Made by a program: the position numbers and the translations under genes | The notes under the pieces: generated by a model | What the model was told of the DNA's origin: nothing | Seen by the model: the letters and a program-made list of their open reading frames with translations, nothing else | The model's database searches: none | Part shown: positions 53,485 to 61,072 of the stretch, piece after piece | Layout of the letters: the number at the start of each line of letters is the position of its first letter | How positions within the stretch are numbered: the first letter of the stretch is position 1 | Assembly: GCF_000829375.1 (NCBI RefSeq) | Contig: NZ_AP014624.1 | Coordinates: 2,108,001 to 2,172,000, forward strand | Length of the DNA stretch: 64,000 bases | Direction of reading: 5' to 3' | Source: Chryseobacterium sp. StRB126 | GTDB taxonomy: Bacteria; Bacteroidota; Bacteroidia; Flavobacteriales; Weeksellaceae

Positions 53485-54864
53485 TTATAAGTAGATCTGA
53501 AACTGCACAATGAATTCTCCTTTTGAAGAAGGGCTTTCTGTAGGATTAGTATAAACCGGTCTTGTAGAGTATTGGGTAGTGATTTTGGCATGATGCCCAT
53601 CAATAAACCAGTTCGCTCCAATGTCAAATTGAGAAGATGATTTATCAAAAGCCTCGAAGTTTTTGTGGGTATAAGCTGCAAAGGGCTGTATTCTGATTTT
53701 TGGCTTTTCTGCCTGACTTGGCAATAGTAAACCCGCCTGTACGTAGATAATATTACCTGTTCCTATGGTTGGTTGTAGATTTCCCGGCCCTGCAATAGCT
53801 TTGTTGCCAATGAAGTTTGGATCAGTTGCTGCAATATTCATTGTTCCCAGATTTCTTACATAGTTTGGACCGAAATTGTAGTTATAATATCCGGCATAAG
53901 CAGAAACTGCCATTTTGTTTTTTGCTTCTCCCAGTGGAATATCTGCAAAAGCATCCACTGCGAAAAGAGTAATGTCGTGTTTCTCAACATTTGAATTCAC
54001 AGAAGTTCGGGTTCCGTCTGCCTGATGATAAAATCCGGCTCCTATATTGAAAACTTTCTTCGTTCCCAGATACGATCCTACTTTGAAAGGTAAGGTGTTG
54101 GATTCCTCATCAAGAAATTGATATTCAACATATCCGGCCTTTGAAAAACTTGGATTTCCATTGTTGTCTACTGCTACAGCCTTCGATGGATCGGTTACAT
54201 TCGCAGGAGCAAGATCTGTAGCAAAAGGTTTGTTTAAGCTGAAACGATATTCCAGTTTTCCGTATTTACCTTTGGCGAACATTCCAATTTGTCTTCCAAA
54301 CTGATCTGAATTATCAATCAATGGCCAGGAGAATACCGGAGAGTCTACAGTAAGAAAGTTAAGAGTAGAAGCCATGGTCATACGGGAAAGTCCCATATAA
54401 TAATGAAGCCCTGCCCCTAAAGATAAACTGAATTTTCCCGCTTCTCCAGGTAAAATGACTGCGTATTCATTCCATGCATCATGAAAAAACATCTGGGTTT
54501 TTTTTCCGTTTCCATAACCTCCTGTTCCTGAAGTGCCTGATGCACCGCCGTTGATAAACGTTTGGTTATTGATTCCAAAATGAAGTAGGATCATATATCT
54601 TTTGGAGATCTGTGCATAGGTTAAAGCGCGTAATCGTCTGTTTCCCAGGTTCCATGTGTTATCTGTAGGCTCATTTCCAACCATGCTTCCGGGATTCATA
54701 GCGCTGTTTCTTAGCCAAAGCTGGTCCCATAAAATAAATCTGATGAATTTGTCACCCTCAGGGTTAAGGTTTATTTTTAATCCACTGCCGTAATCAGGAG
54801 AACCCTGTGAATACATAGATCCACTAATTAAGGCTACTCCAATAAATGTAAGTAATTTCTTCAT
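53485..54864 (-). CDS. Outer-membrane porin
   Basis: 459 aa with a signal peptide (MKKLLTFIGVALISGSMYSQ). The rest is rich in alternating aromatic and polar residues and ends in a beta-strand (GEFIVQFQIYL), as expected for a 16-18-stranded barrel. Segments such as FSLSLGAGLHYYMG and KGKYGKLEYRFSLNKPF fit porins of the phosphate/carboxylate-channel shape. It is the promoter-proximal gene of the carboxylate block, 101 bases upstream of the transporter. Substrate specificity is unknown. Confidence 0.82.
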   Translation of the reverse strand: MKKLLTFIGVALISGSMYSQGSPDYGSGLKINLNPEGDKFIRFILWDQLWLRNSAMNPGSMVGNEPTDNTWNLGNRRLRALTYAQISKRYMILLHFGINNQTFINGGASGTSGTGGYGNGKKTQMFFHDAWNEYAVILPGEAGKFSLSLGAGLHYYMGLSRMTMASTLNFLTVDSPVFSWPLIDNSDQFGRQIGMFAKGKYGKLEYRFSLNKPFATDLAPANVTDPSKAVAVDNNGNPSFSKAGYVEYQFLDEESNTLPFKVGSYLGTKKVFNIGAGFYHQADGTRTSVNSNVEKHDITLFAVDAFADIPLGEAKNKMAVSAYAGYYNYNFGPNYVRNLGTMNIAATDPNFIGNKAIAGPGNLQPTIGTGNIIYVQAGLLLPSQAEKPKIRIQPFAAYTHKNFEAFDKSSSQFDIGANWFIDGHHAKITTQYSTRPVYTNPTESPSSKGEFIVQFQIYL

Positions 54865-55105
54865 AAATTATCAATTTTTGGCGTTGTTTTTTGTGAATGC
54901 CAAATTGGAATTAATAATTTGTTTATGAAAATTTAATATATATTAGTGGTAATGGTATAGGTATGATTGGTTGCGTGTTGCGAGTTTCGGGTTTCGTGAT
55001 CCGGATTTTTGAGTTTGTTTTATATTTAAATTGTTGATAATTAAAATTTTGTTGTTTGGTTTATTATATCTTGTACCCCGAATCTCGAATCTAGCAGACC
55101 CGAAT

Positions 55106-55522
55106 CTACTTCTTAAACCTTTCCCACTTAATCAGCATGTACTTGTCGGCAAATTGAGTAATGATAATCCCGGAATTTTTGATATTCTCTTCTTTAGCAA
55201 TATATTCAATTAATTCATTTTGCTTCAGTATTTTATAGACAGGATGGAATTCCGAATGTGGAGGTCTTATGATATTGTATTTCTTGATCCATGAGCTTAT
55301 GGTGACATGAGAAACTCCGATAATTCTTTCGATTTCGCGGAAGCTTAAGCCTTCAAGGTATAGCTGTAATGCCTTGGTGACATAATAGTCATCAATCTGT
55401 TTTCCCAATTTTTTAACTGTAAAATAATAGTTGCAGATTTTGCAGTGAAACCGTTGTTTATCGTTAACAATACCGCTTTTAACCACTTTGTTACCCTTGC
55501 ATTTAGGACATGTATTTTCCAT
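55106..55522 (-). CDS. Zinc-ribbon/HTH protein related to IS1-type transposase N-termini (probable domesticated regulator)
   Basis: 138 aa. The N-terminus is a four-Cys zinc ribbon (Cys5, Cys8, Cys27, Cys30) as in InsA of IS1. Next comes a helix-turn-helix (ALQLYLEGLSFREIERIIG, VSHVTISSWIKKYNI). The catalytic DDE part of a transposase is missing, and the C-terminal 40 residues (EYIAKEENIKNSG, IIITQFADKYMLIKWERF) are not a transposase remnant I know. No terminal inverted repeats flank it. It is divergent from the arginine operon, so a DNA-binding regulator of that operon is a reasonable guess. Confidence 0.8.
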   Translation of the reverse strand: MENTCPKCKGNKVVKSGIVNDKQRFHCKICNYYFTVKKLGKQIDDYYVTKALQLYLEGLSFREIERIIGVSHVTISSWIKKYNIIRPPHSEFHPVYKILKQNELIEYIAKEENIKNSGIIITQFADKYMLIKWERFKK

Positions 55523-55534
55523 AGCTATATTATT

Positions 55535-55569
55535 TTAGCAAATATATAATAAATTAGCAAATATATAAT
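55535..55569. promoter_or_regulatory. Tandem 16-base repeats in the divergent arginine-operon control region
   Basis: TTAGCAAATATATAAT occurs twice without change, at 55535-55550 and 55554-55569 (19-base period). On the minus strand each copy contains TATATTTG, a -7-like box for the zinc-ribbon gene. The pair may be two promoters or a double operator. Confidence 0.55.
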
Positions 55570-55628
55570 TTTGAATAAAGATAATTTTACCTGTATAAAT
55601 TTTTAAAACAAAAAAAATATCTTTTTAA

Positions 55629-55661
55629 TTTGGTTTTTAAAGGAATTATATTTTAAATTTG
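55629..55661 (+). promoter_or_regulatory. Promoter of the arginine operon
   Basis: TTTG (55629-55632), 21 bases, TAAATTTG (55654-55661): a full match to the Bacteroidetes consensus. Transcription should start near 55668, giving a leader of about 15 bases before the first ATG at 55683. Confidence 0.7.
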
Positions 55662-55682
55662 CCAAAAAAATTAGATAAATAA

Positions 55683-56321
55683 ATGGAAATAGGAATTTCC
55701 TCATGCGAACATCTAATGTATGTGAGTGAAATACAGCAGGAAATGTATGATTCTGCACAGCGTAGAGGAACGGGAATCGCAAAACGTTCCATAGAATATT
55801 TGAGTAAGAAGATTTCAGAAGGCAATGCTGTGGTAGCTACTGAAAACGGTGAGTGGGTAGGTTTCTGTTATATAGAGACCTGGTCGCATGGGAAGTTTGT
55901 GGCTAATTCGGGATTGATTGTGTCCCCCAAATTCAGAAATGGTGGAGTGGCTACTCAAATTAAGCATAAGGTTTTCCAGTTATCTAGAGAAAAATATCCG
56001 GAAGCAAAAGTATTCGGTTTAACAACAGGTCTTGCGGTAATGAAAATCAACAGTGATTTAGGATACAAGCCGGTAATTTATTCGGAACTAACTCAGGATG
56101 AGGAATTCTGGAATGGTTGTAAGAACTGTGTGAATTATGAGATCTTAATGAAAAAGGAACGTAAAAACTGCTTATGTACAGCGATGTTGTTTGTTCCGGA
56201 AAATATGAAAAAGGATGAGGCTGTAAACAATCAGCCTGATAATAATAAAATAAACAGTGTTGTGAATACGCAACCAGAAATTAAATATAACAATGAACAA
56301 GAAAGTCATCTTAGCGTTTAG
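55683..56321 (+). CDS. GNAT acyltransferase leading the arginine operon (candidate N-acylglutamate synthase)
   Basis: 212 aa. The GNAT fold spans about 10-160 with the acyl-CoA loop at SPKFRNGGVATQIKHKV. Four cysteines form C-x2-C-x13-C-x-C (146, 149, 163, 165), which looks like a metal site. The last 40 residues are polar and probably disordered, and the frame overlaps argG by 29 bases. The operon has no classical argA or argJ, so this gene is the natural candidate for acylating glutamate. Activity is inferred from position. Confidence 0.82.
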   Translation: MEIGISSCEHLMYVSEIQQEMYDSAQRRGTGIAKRSIEYLSKKISEGNAVVATENGEWVGFCYIETWSHGKFVANSGLIVSPKFRNGGVATQIKHKVFQLSREKYPEAKVFGLTTGLAVMKINSDLGYKPVIYSELTQDEEFWNGCKNCVNYEILMKKERKNCLCTAMLFVPENMKKDEAVNNQPDNNKINSVVNTQPEIKYNNEQESHLSV

Positions 56322-57489
56322 TGGAGGTTTAGATACTTCCTACTGTGCAAAATATCTTAGCGAAACACTGGGGTATGATGTGTATGCGGTTACTGTAAAT
56401 ACCGGAGGTTTTTCCAAAGAAGAAGAAAAAGAGTTGGAGAAAAAAGCTTTAAACCTTGGGGTAAAAGAGTACAGGTGCATAGACGCTCAGGAAGATTATT
56501 ACAATTCTTGTGTGAAGTATTTGATTTTCGGGAATGTGTTGAAAAATAACACGTATCCTCTTTCTGTAAGCGCTGAACGTACCATTCAGGCGCAGGAAAT
56601 TGCAAAATATGCCATTGAAGTAGGAGCAGATGCTATTGCTCACGGAAGTACAGGTGCAGGAAACGATCAGGTTCGTTTTGATCTGATTTTTCAGGTAATG
56701 TGTCCGAATATTGAGATTATTACGCCAATCCGTGATATGGCTTTATCCCGTGAAGAAGAGATTGAGTTTTTGAAAAGTCATGGCTATGAAATGGAATTCC
56801 ATAAAGCACAATATTCAGTAAATAAAGGACTTTGGGGAACTTCTGTAGGGGGAAAAGAGACCTTAACATCAAGAAATTATCTGCCGGAAGAAGCGTTTCC
56901 ATCTCAGGTTCAGGAAATTCAGCCTTCAGAATTGGAGATTGAGTTTAAAAATGGAGAGGTTGTAGCGGTAAATGGAGAAAGCTTTGATCATTCTGTATAT
57001 GCCATTCAAAAAATAGAAAAATTAGCTTCTGCTTACGGAATTGGTCGTGATATTCATGTGGGAGATACCATTGTAGGAATTAAAGGAAGAGTAGGATTTG
57101 AAGCGGCGGCAGCCTTAGTGATTATCAAATCTCACCATTTATTGGAAAAACATACGCTTTCAAAATACCAGCAAATGATGAAGTCGCAGTTATCAGACTG
57201 GTATGGAAACTGGCTTCATGAAGCACTTTTCTTAGATCCGGTGATGAGAAATATTGAATCTTTCTTAACGGATTCCCAGAAAACAGTGAGTGGGAAAGTA
57301 TTTGTAACCCTTCATCCGTACAGATTTATTTTAAACGGGATTGAATCCGATCACGATTTAATGTCTGATAAATTCGGAAGCTACGGAGAAGCTAACAGAG
57401 CATGGACGGGAGAAGATGTAAAAGGATACACAAAAATTGTAAGCAATTCCTTAAACATATATCATCAGATTAACCAAAATATCAACTAA
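56293..57489 (+). CDS. argG: Argininosuccinate synthase
   Basis: 398 aa, normal length. The ATP-binding motif SGGLDTSYC is at the N-terminus, and HGSTGAGNDQVRFD and KGLWGTSVGG supply substrate-binding loops. It joins citrulline and aspartate using ATP. Its ATG is inside the GNAT gene, so translation is likely coupled. A two-hairpin element fills the gap to argC. Confidence 0.96.
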   Translation: MNKKVILAFSGGLDTSYCAKYLSETLGYDVYAVTVNTGGFSKEEEKELEKKALNLGVKEYRCIDAQEDYYNSCVKYLIFGNVLKNNTYPLSVSAERTIQAQEIAKYAIEVGADAIAHGSTGAGNDQVRFDLIFQVMCPNIEIITPIRDMALSREEEIEFLKSHGYEMEFHKAQYSVNKGLWGTSVGGKETLTSRNYLPEEAFPSQVQEIQPSELEIEFKNGEVVAVNGESFDHSVYAIQKIEKLASAYGIGRDIHVGDTIVGIKGRVGFEAAAALVIIKSHHLLEKHTLSKYQQMMKSQLSDWYGNWLHEALFLDPVMRNIESFLTDSQKTVSGKVFVTLHPYRFILNGIESDHDLMSDKFGSYGEANRAWTGEDVKGYTKIVSNSLNIYHQINQNIN

Positions 57490-57490
57490 A

Positions 57491-57534
57491 GTTCCGCAGG
57501 AACGATTTAACCCAAGATAGGATGTAGTCCTGTC
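57491..57534 (+). repeat. Two-hairpin intercistronic element, copy A (argG-argC)
   Basis: Hairpin 1 is GTTCC-GCA-GGAAC (57491-57503). A linker (CGATTTAACCCAA) leads to hairpin 2, GATAGGA-TGTAG-TCCTGTC (57516-57534). It starts two bases after the argG stop and ends nine bases before the argC ATG. Copy B lies before argB. Confidence 0.75.
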
Positions 57535-57543
57535 AGTTTGAAA

Positions 57544-58509
57544 ATGAAGAAAACAGTAGGAATAGTCGGAGCCAACGGTTATACAGGAAGTGAATTGATA
57601 CGCTTACTGGCTTTCCATCCCCATGTAACATTGAGTTTTTTATATAGTCGTTCGAATTCGGGAACAAGAATTTCTGATTTGTACCCGGATTTAACGACAG
57701 TGTGTGAGCAGGTGTTGACGGATAAATCTGAAGAAGTAGATATTCTTTTTCTGTGTCTTCCACATAAGGAAAGCCAGAATTGGTTAACTCAAAACCTGGT
57801 TAAAGAAGAAACGTTGGTTATTGATTTAGGGAATGACTTCCGTTTGGATGGAAATTTTGAAAATAGAAATTTTATCTACGGATTACCGGAAATCAATAAA
57901 AAACAACTGTCGGGTTCAAAGAGTATTGCCAATCCGGGATGCTTTGCTACGGCGATTCAGTTAGCATTATTGCCATTGGCTGGAAAAGAGGTTTTGGATG
58001 AGGTTTTTACCACAGGGATTACAGGTTCTACGGGAGCAGGGCAGTCTTTACAGGCAACCACACATTTTACGTGGAGAAATGATAATGTATCGGCTTACAA
58101 GACTTTAACCCATCAGCATGTAGATGAAATTTTACAACAAATAGTTTTGTTTAATCATAAAAATGTCAGCCTGAATTTTGTGCCATGGAGAGGAGATTTT
58201 GCAAGAGGGATTTTTACAAGTTCTACGGTGAAAACAGATTTGGGACTTTCTGACATCTATCAATTGTATCGGGATTTTTATGCAGAGGCGCCCTTTGTTA
58301 CGGTAAGTGAAAAAGGAATTGATTTAAAGCAGGTTGTCAATACCAATCGCTGTGTGATTCAGATTGAAAAGAGTGGAAATGTTGCCGTTATTCACTCAGC
58401 GATTGACAATTTGTTGAAAGGAGCATCAGGTCAAGCCGTACAAAACATGAATATCGCAATGGGTTGGGAAGAAAATACAGGTTTGAATTTGAAACCAATA
58501 GCATTTTAA
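57544..58509 (+). CDS. argC: N-acyl-gamma-glutamyl-phosphate reductase
   Basis: 321 aa from the ATG at 57544; a TTG two codons earlier is in frame but unneeded. The NADP-binding GANGYTGSELIRLL and the catalytic Cys133 in ANPGCFATAIQL are present, as is the HFTWRNDN region found in type I ArgC. It reduces the acyl-glutamyl phosphate made by ArgB to the semialdehyde. The acyl group is probably succinyl (see argF'). Confidence 0.95.
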   Translation: MKKTVGIVGANGYTGSELIRLLAFHPHVTLSFLYSRSNSGTRISDLYPDLTTVCEQVLTDKSEEVDILFLCLPHKESQNWLTQNLVKEETLVIDLGNDFRLDGNFENRNFIYGLPEINKKQLSGSKSIANPGCFATAIQLALLPLAGKEVLDEVFTTGITGSTGAGQSLQATTHFTWRNDNVSAYKTLTHQHVDEILQQIVLFNHKNVSLNFVPWRGDFARGIFTSSTVKTDLGLSDIYQLYRDFYAEAPFVTVSEKGIDLKQVVNTNRCVIQIEKSGNVAVIHSAIDNLLKGASGQAVQNMNIAMGWEENTGLNLKPIAF

Positions 58510-58779
58510 ATTCAAACAGTTAATAAGTCAATCATAAGTTTTAAAAACTAAAATTAAATCTGACTTAGGAAAATGGAGTGTTAAGAAAATTATTTCTATG
58601 AACGTTAAGAAAATTCTACTGTTTGAAGCGCGAGGAAAATATTGAGTCGAAAGGCTAATTTCAAATTTGCGCAAGTTTTAGAATTTTTAGAGAATAGAAC
58701 TGATTTTTAGCGGAAGTTTCCAGGTCTTGAACTTTTGTTTCTTTTATTTTAAGACAAAAGAAAAATAAAAAACAAAAAA
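58510..58779. other. 270-base gap between argC and argD
   Basis: No gene seen. CTTTTGT (58732-58738) and ACAAAAG (58754-58760) can pair just upstream of argD. The stretch resembles non-coding filler I associate with dispersed Chryseobacterium repeats, but only one copy is in the window. Confidence 0.4.
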
Positions 58780-59925
58780 ATGAATTTATTCAACGTATAT
58801 CCATTATTCAACATAAATCCAATTAAAGCTCAGGGATCTTTTCTTTGGGATGATAAAGGAGAACAATATCTTGATTTTTACGGAGGTCATGCTGTAATCT
58901 CTATTGGTCACAACCATCCGCATTATCAAAACAAACTGAAAGAGCAGCTAGAGAAGATTTCTTTCTATTCCAACTCAGTTCAGAATGAATTACAGGTAGA
59001 ATTGGCTGATAAACTGGGAAAACTTTCAGGATATGAAGATTATAATCTTTTTCTGTGTAATTCAGGAGCTGAAGCCAATGAGAACGCATTAAAATTAGCT
59101 TCTTTTCACAATGGAAAAAGCAAAGTGCTTTATTTCTCAGGATCATTTCACGGAAGAACTTCAGCGGCAGTTTCGGTAACGGATAATCCTAAAATTGTTG
59201 CTCCGGTTAACTTTTCAGAACGATTTATTAAATCGGAATGGAATGATATTAAGCAGCTTGAAGAAACCTTTGCCTCACATGGAAATGAGATTTCATCGGT
59301 CATTATTGAAGGAATTCAGGGTGTAGGTGGAATTATGATCCCAACACCAGAGTTTTTATCTAAAATTAAAGAATTGTGTGAGAAATATGACACTGTTTTG
59401 ATTTTGGATGAAGTGCAGTCAGGATATGGAAGAAGTGGATTCTTCTTTGCTCATCAGGAATTCGGCATTGAAGCGGATATTATCACAACAGCCAAAGGAA
59501 TGGGAAATGGATTTCCGGTTGGTGGAGTTTTAATTCATCCTAAATTTCAGGCAAGTAATGGATTATTGGGGACAACATTTGGTGGTAATCACTTAGCTTG
59601 TGTAGCTTCTATAGCGGTTCTGGATGTCATGAAAGATGAAAATCTTATCGAAAACGCTCAACAAATGGGCGAGTATATTGAAAATGAAATTAAAGGTTTA
59701 CCACATATTAAATCCATCCGAAGGAAAGGGTTGATGATCGGAATAGAACTCGATAGAGACTGTTCAGAAGTAAGGAAAAGCTTACTGTTTGATCATCATA
59801 TCTTCACCGGAAACTCTAATGATAAAACCGTGTTGAGGATTCTTCCGGCACTGAATATCAAAAAAGAGGAAACGGATCTTTTTATCAATGCTCTGAAAAC
59901 AGTATTGGAAAGCATTGAAGATTAA
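58780..59925 (+). CDS. argD: N-acylornithine aminotransferase
   Basis: 381 aa, class III PLP aminotransferase. Key residues are Lys239 (ITTAKGMGNG, Schiff base), the LILDEVQSGYGRSG motif with its cofactor-binding Asp, and CNSGAEANENALKLA. It converts acylglutamate semialdehyde to acylornithine with glutamate as donor. The length matches the ArgD group, shorter than ornithine or GABA aminotransferases. Confidence 0.94.
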   Translation: MNLFNVYPLFNINPIKAQGSFLWDDKGEQYLDFYGGHAVISIGHNHPHYQNKLKEQLEKISFYSNSVQNELQVELADKLGKLSGYEDYNLFLCNSGAEANENALKLASFHNGKSKVLYFSGSFHGRTSAAVSVTDNPKIVAPVNFSERFIKSEWNDIKQLEETFASHGNEISSVIIEGIQGVGGIMIPTPEFLSKIKELCEKYDTVLILDEVQSGYGRSGFFFAHQEFGIEADIITTAKGMGNGFPVGGVLIHPKFQASNGLLGTTFGGNHLACVASIAVLDVMKDENLIENAQQMGEYIENEIKGLPHIKSIRRKGLMIGIELDRDCSEVRKSLLFDHHIFTGNSNDKTVLRILPALNIKKEETDLFINALKTVLESIED

Positions 59926-59976
59926 AAAGAAGAATGACAGAAATGTGTTAACAAAAATCTTTAAAATCAATTCAAA

Positions 59977-60936
59977 ATGAAAAAATTCACCGCTGTAAGT
60001 GATGTAGAAAACTTACAGGAAATCATAAAAAAAGCTTTAGAAATAAAAGCAAACCCGCTTTCAGAAACAGAAAAGGGAAAGGGGAAAACAATAGGACTGG
60101 TATTTTTAAACTCAAGCTTAAGAACCCGTTTAAGCAGCCAGATCGCCGCACAGAATCTTGGCTTAAATGTATTGACTTTAAATGCAGCACAGGAAGCATG
60201 GAATCTTGAATTTGCTGATGGAGCTGTGATGAACGGAGATACCGTAGAGCATATCAAAGATGCTATTGAGGTTTTAAACCAATATTGTGATATCATCGCA
60301 GTACGTTGTTTTGCGGGAATGAAAAGCAAGGAGGATGACGTGAATGAAAGTATTCTGAGTCAGTTTGAGCAGCATGCAAAAGTTCCTGTTATCTCTCTGG
60401 AATCAGCAACCCGTCATCCGTTACAAAGTCTTGCCGATTGCATTACCATTACAGAAAACTGGAAAAAAGAACATAAGCCAAAAGTTGTTTTAACTTGGGC
60501 TCCACATATCAAACCGATTGCTCATGCTGTAGGAAATTCATTTACAGAATGGATGCAGGAAATGGATGTTGAGCTGGTAATCACCAATCCGGAAGGGTAC
60601 GATTTGGATCCGGCTTTTACAAAAGATACAAAAGTGATTCACAATCAGGAGGAAGCATTAAAAGATGCAGACTTTATTTATGTGAAAAACTGGTCTTCTT
60701 TTGATGATTATGCTGCAATGCCTGAAGTAAAAGAAGATTGGATGCTTACCAATGAGAAGTTAGCGAATACCAATCAGGCAAAAGTAATGCACTGTCTTCC
60801 GGTTCGTCGTAATGTAGAATTGAGTGATGAAGTAATGGACGGAGAAAATTCAATCATTTACCAACAGGCAAAGAATCGTATTTTCTCAGCACAGGCTGTT
60901 TTCAGTGAAATTTTAGACGAATTGAAAGCTGAATAG
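59977..60936 (+). CDS. argF': N-acylornithine carbamoyltransferase, probably N-succinylornithine type
   Basis: 319 aa. Carbamoyl-phosphate binding is by NSSLRTRLSSQ and the HCLPVRRNVE motif. The sequence belongs to the AOTC/SOTC branch that uses acylated ornithine, not to ordinary OTC. At position 90 (MNGDTVEHIKDA) it has Val. From published work as I recall, Glu at the equivalent site gives N-acetylornithine specificity, while Pro, Ser, Ala or Val gives N-succinylornithine specificity (Pro90 in Bacteroides fragilis). The product is therefore likely N-succinylcitrulline. Confidence 0.9.
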   Translation: MKKFTAVSDVENLQEIIKKALEIKANPLSETEKGKGKTIGLVFLNSSLRTRLSSQIAAQNLGLNVLTLNAAQEAWNLEFADGAVMNGDTVEHIKDAIEVLNQYCDIIAVRCFAGMKSKEDDVNESILSQFEQHAKVPVISLESATRHPLQSLADCITITENWKKEHKPKVVLTWAPHIKPIAHAVGNSFTEWMQEMDVELVITNPEGYDLDPAFTKDTKVIHNQEEALKDADFIYVKNWSSFDDYAAMPEVKEDWMLTNEKLANTNQAKVMHCLPVRRNVELSDEVMDGENSIIYQQAKNRIFSAQAVFSEILDELKAE

Positions 60937-60948
60937 CTATTTAAATCA

Positions 60949-60979
60949 ACCATGTCAAGGTTTAAAACCTTGACATGGT
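60949..60979. repeat. Perfect 15-bp palindromic hairpin between argF' and argB
   Basis: 60949-60963 pairs exactly with 60965-60979 around one A. The inner 23 bases equal those of the hairpin upstream of prpE; the outer ACCA/TGGT differs from that copy yet is still paired. Confidence 0.8.
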
Positions 60980-60995
60980 AAACAATACAAACAGA

Positions 60996-61040
60996 GTCCC
61001 GAAGGGACGATTTAATCCAAGATAGGAATAGATTCCTATC
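60996..61040 (+). repeat. Two-hairpin intercistronic element, copy B (upstream of argB)
   Basis: Hairpin 1 is GTCCC-GAA-GGGAC (60996-61008); the linker CGATTTAATCCAA is nearly the same as in copy A; hairpin 2 is GATAGGAA-TAGA-TTCCTATC (61021-61040). Against copy A, a T-A pair is replaced by C-G in hairpin 1 and a T-G wobble by T-A in hairpin 2, so pairing is kept. It ends 32 bases before the argB ATG. Confidence 0.75.
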
Positions 61041-61072
61041 AATCCTACTACCAATACAATAAATGTAAAAAA

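Noticed and set aside
55106..55522. Active IS1-like insertion sequence
   Set aside because: There is no DDE catalytic frame and no terminal inverted repeats or target duplication around it.
57491..57534. Arginine riboswitch before argC
   Set aside because: The element is too small for a known ligand-binding fold, repeats elsewhere in the operon, and has no terminator or masked RBS; a structured repeat fits better.
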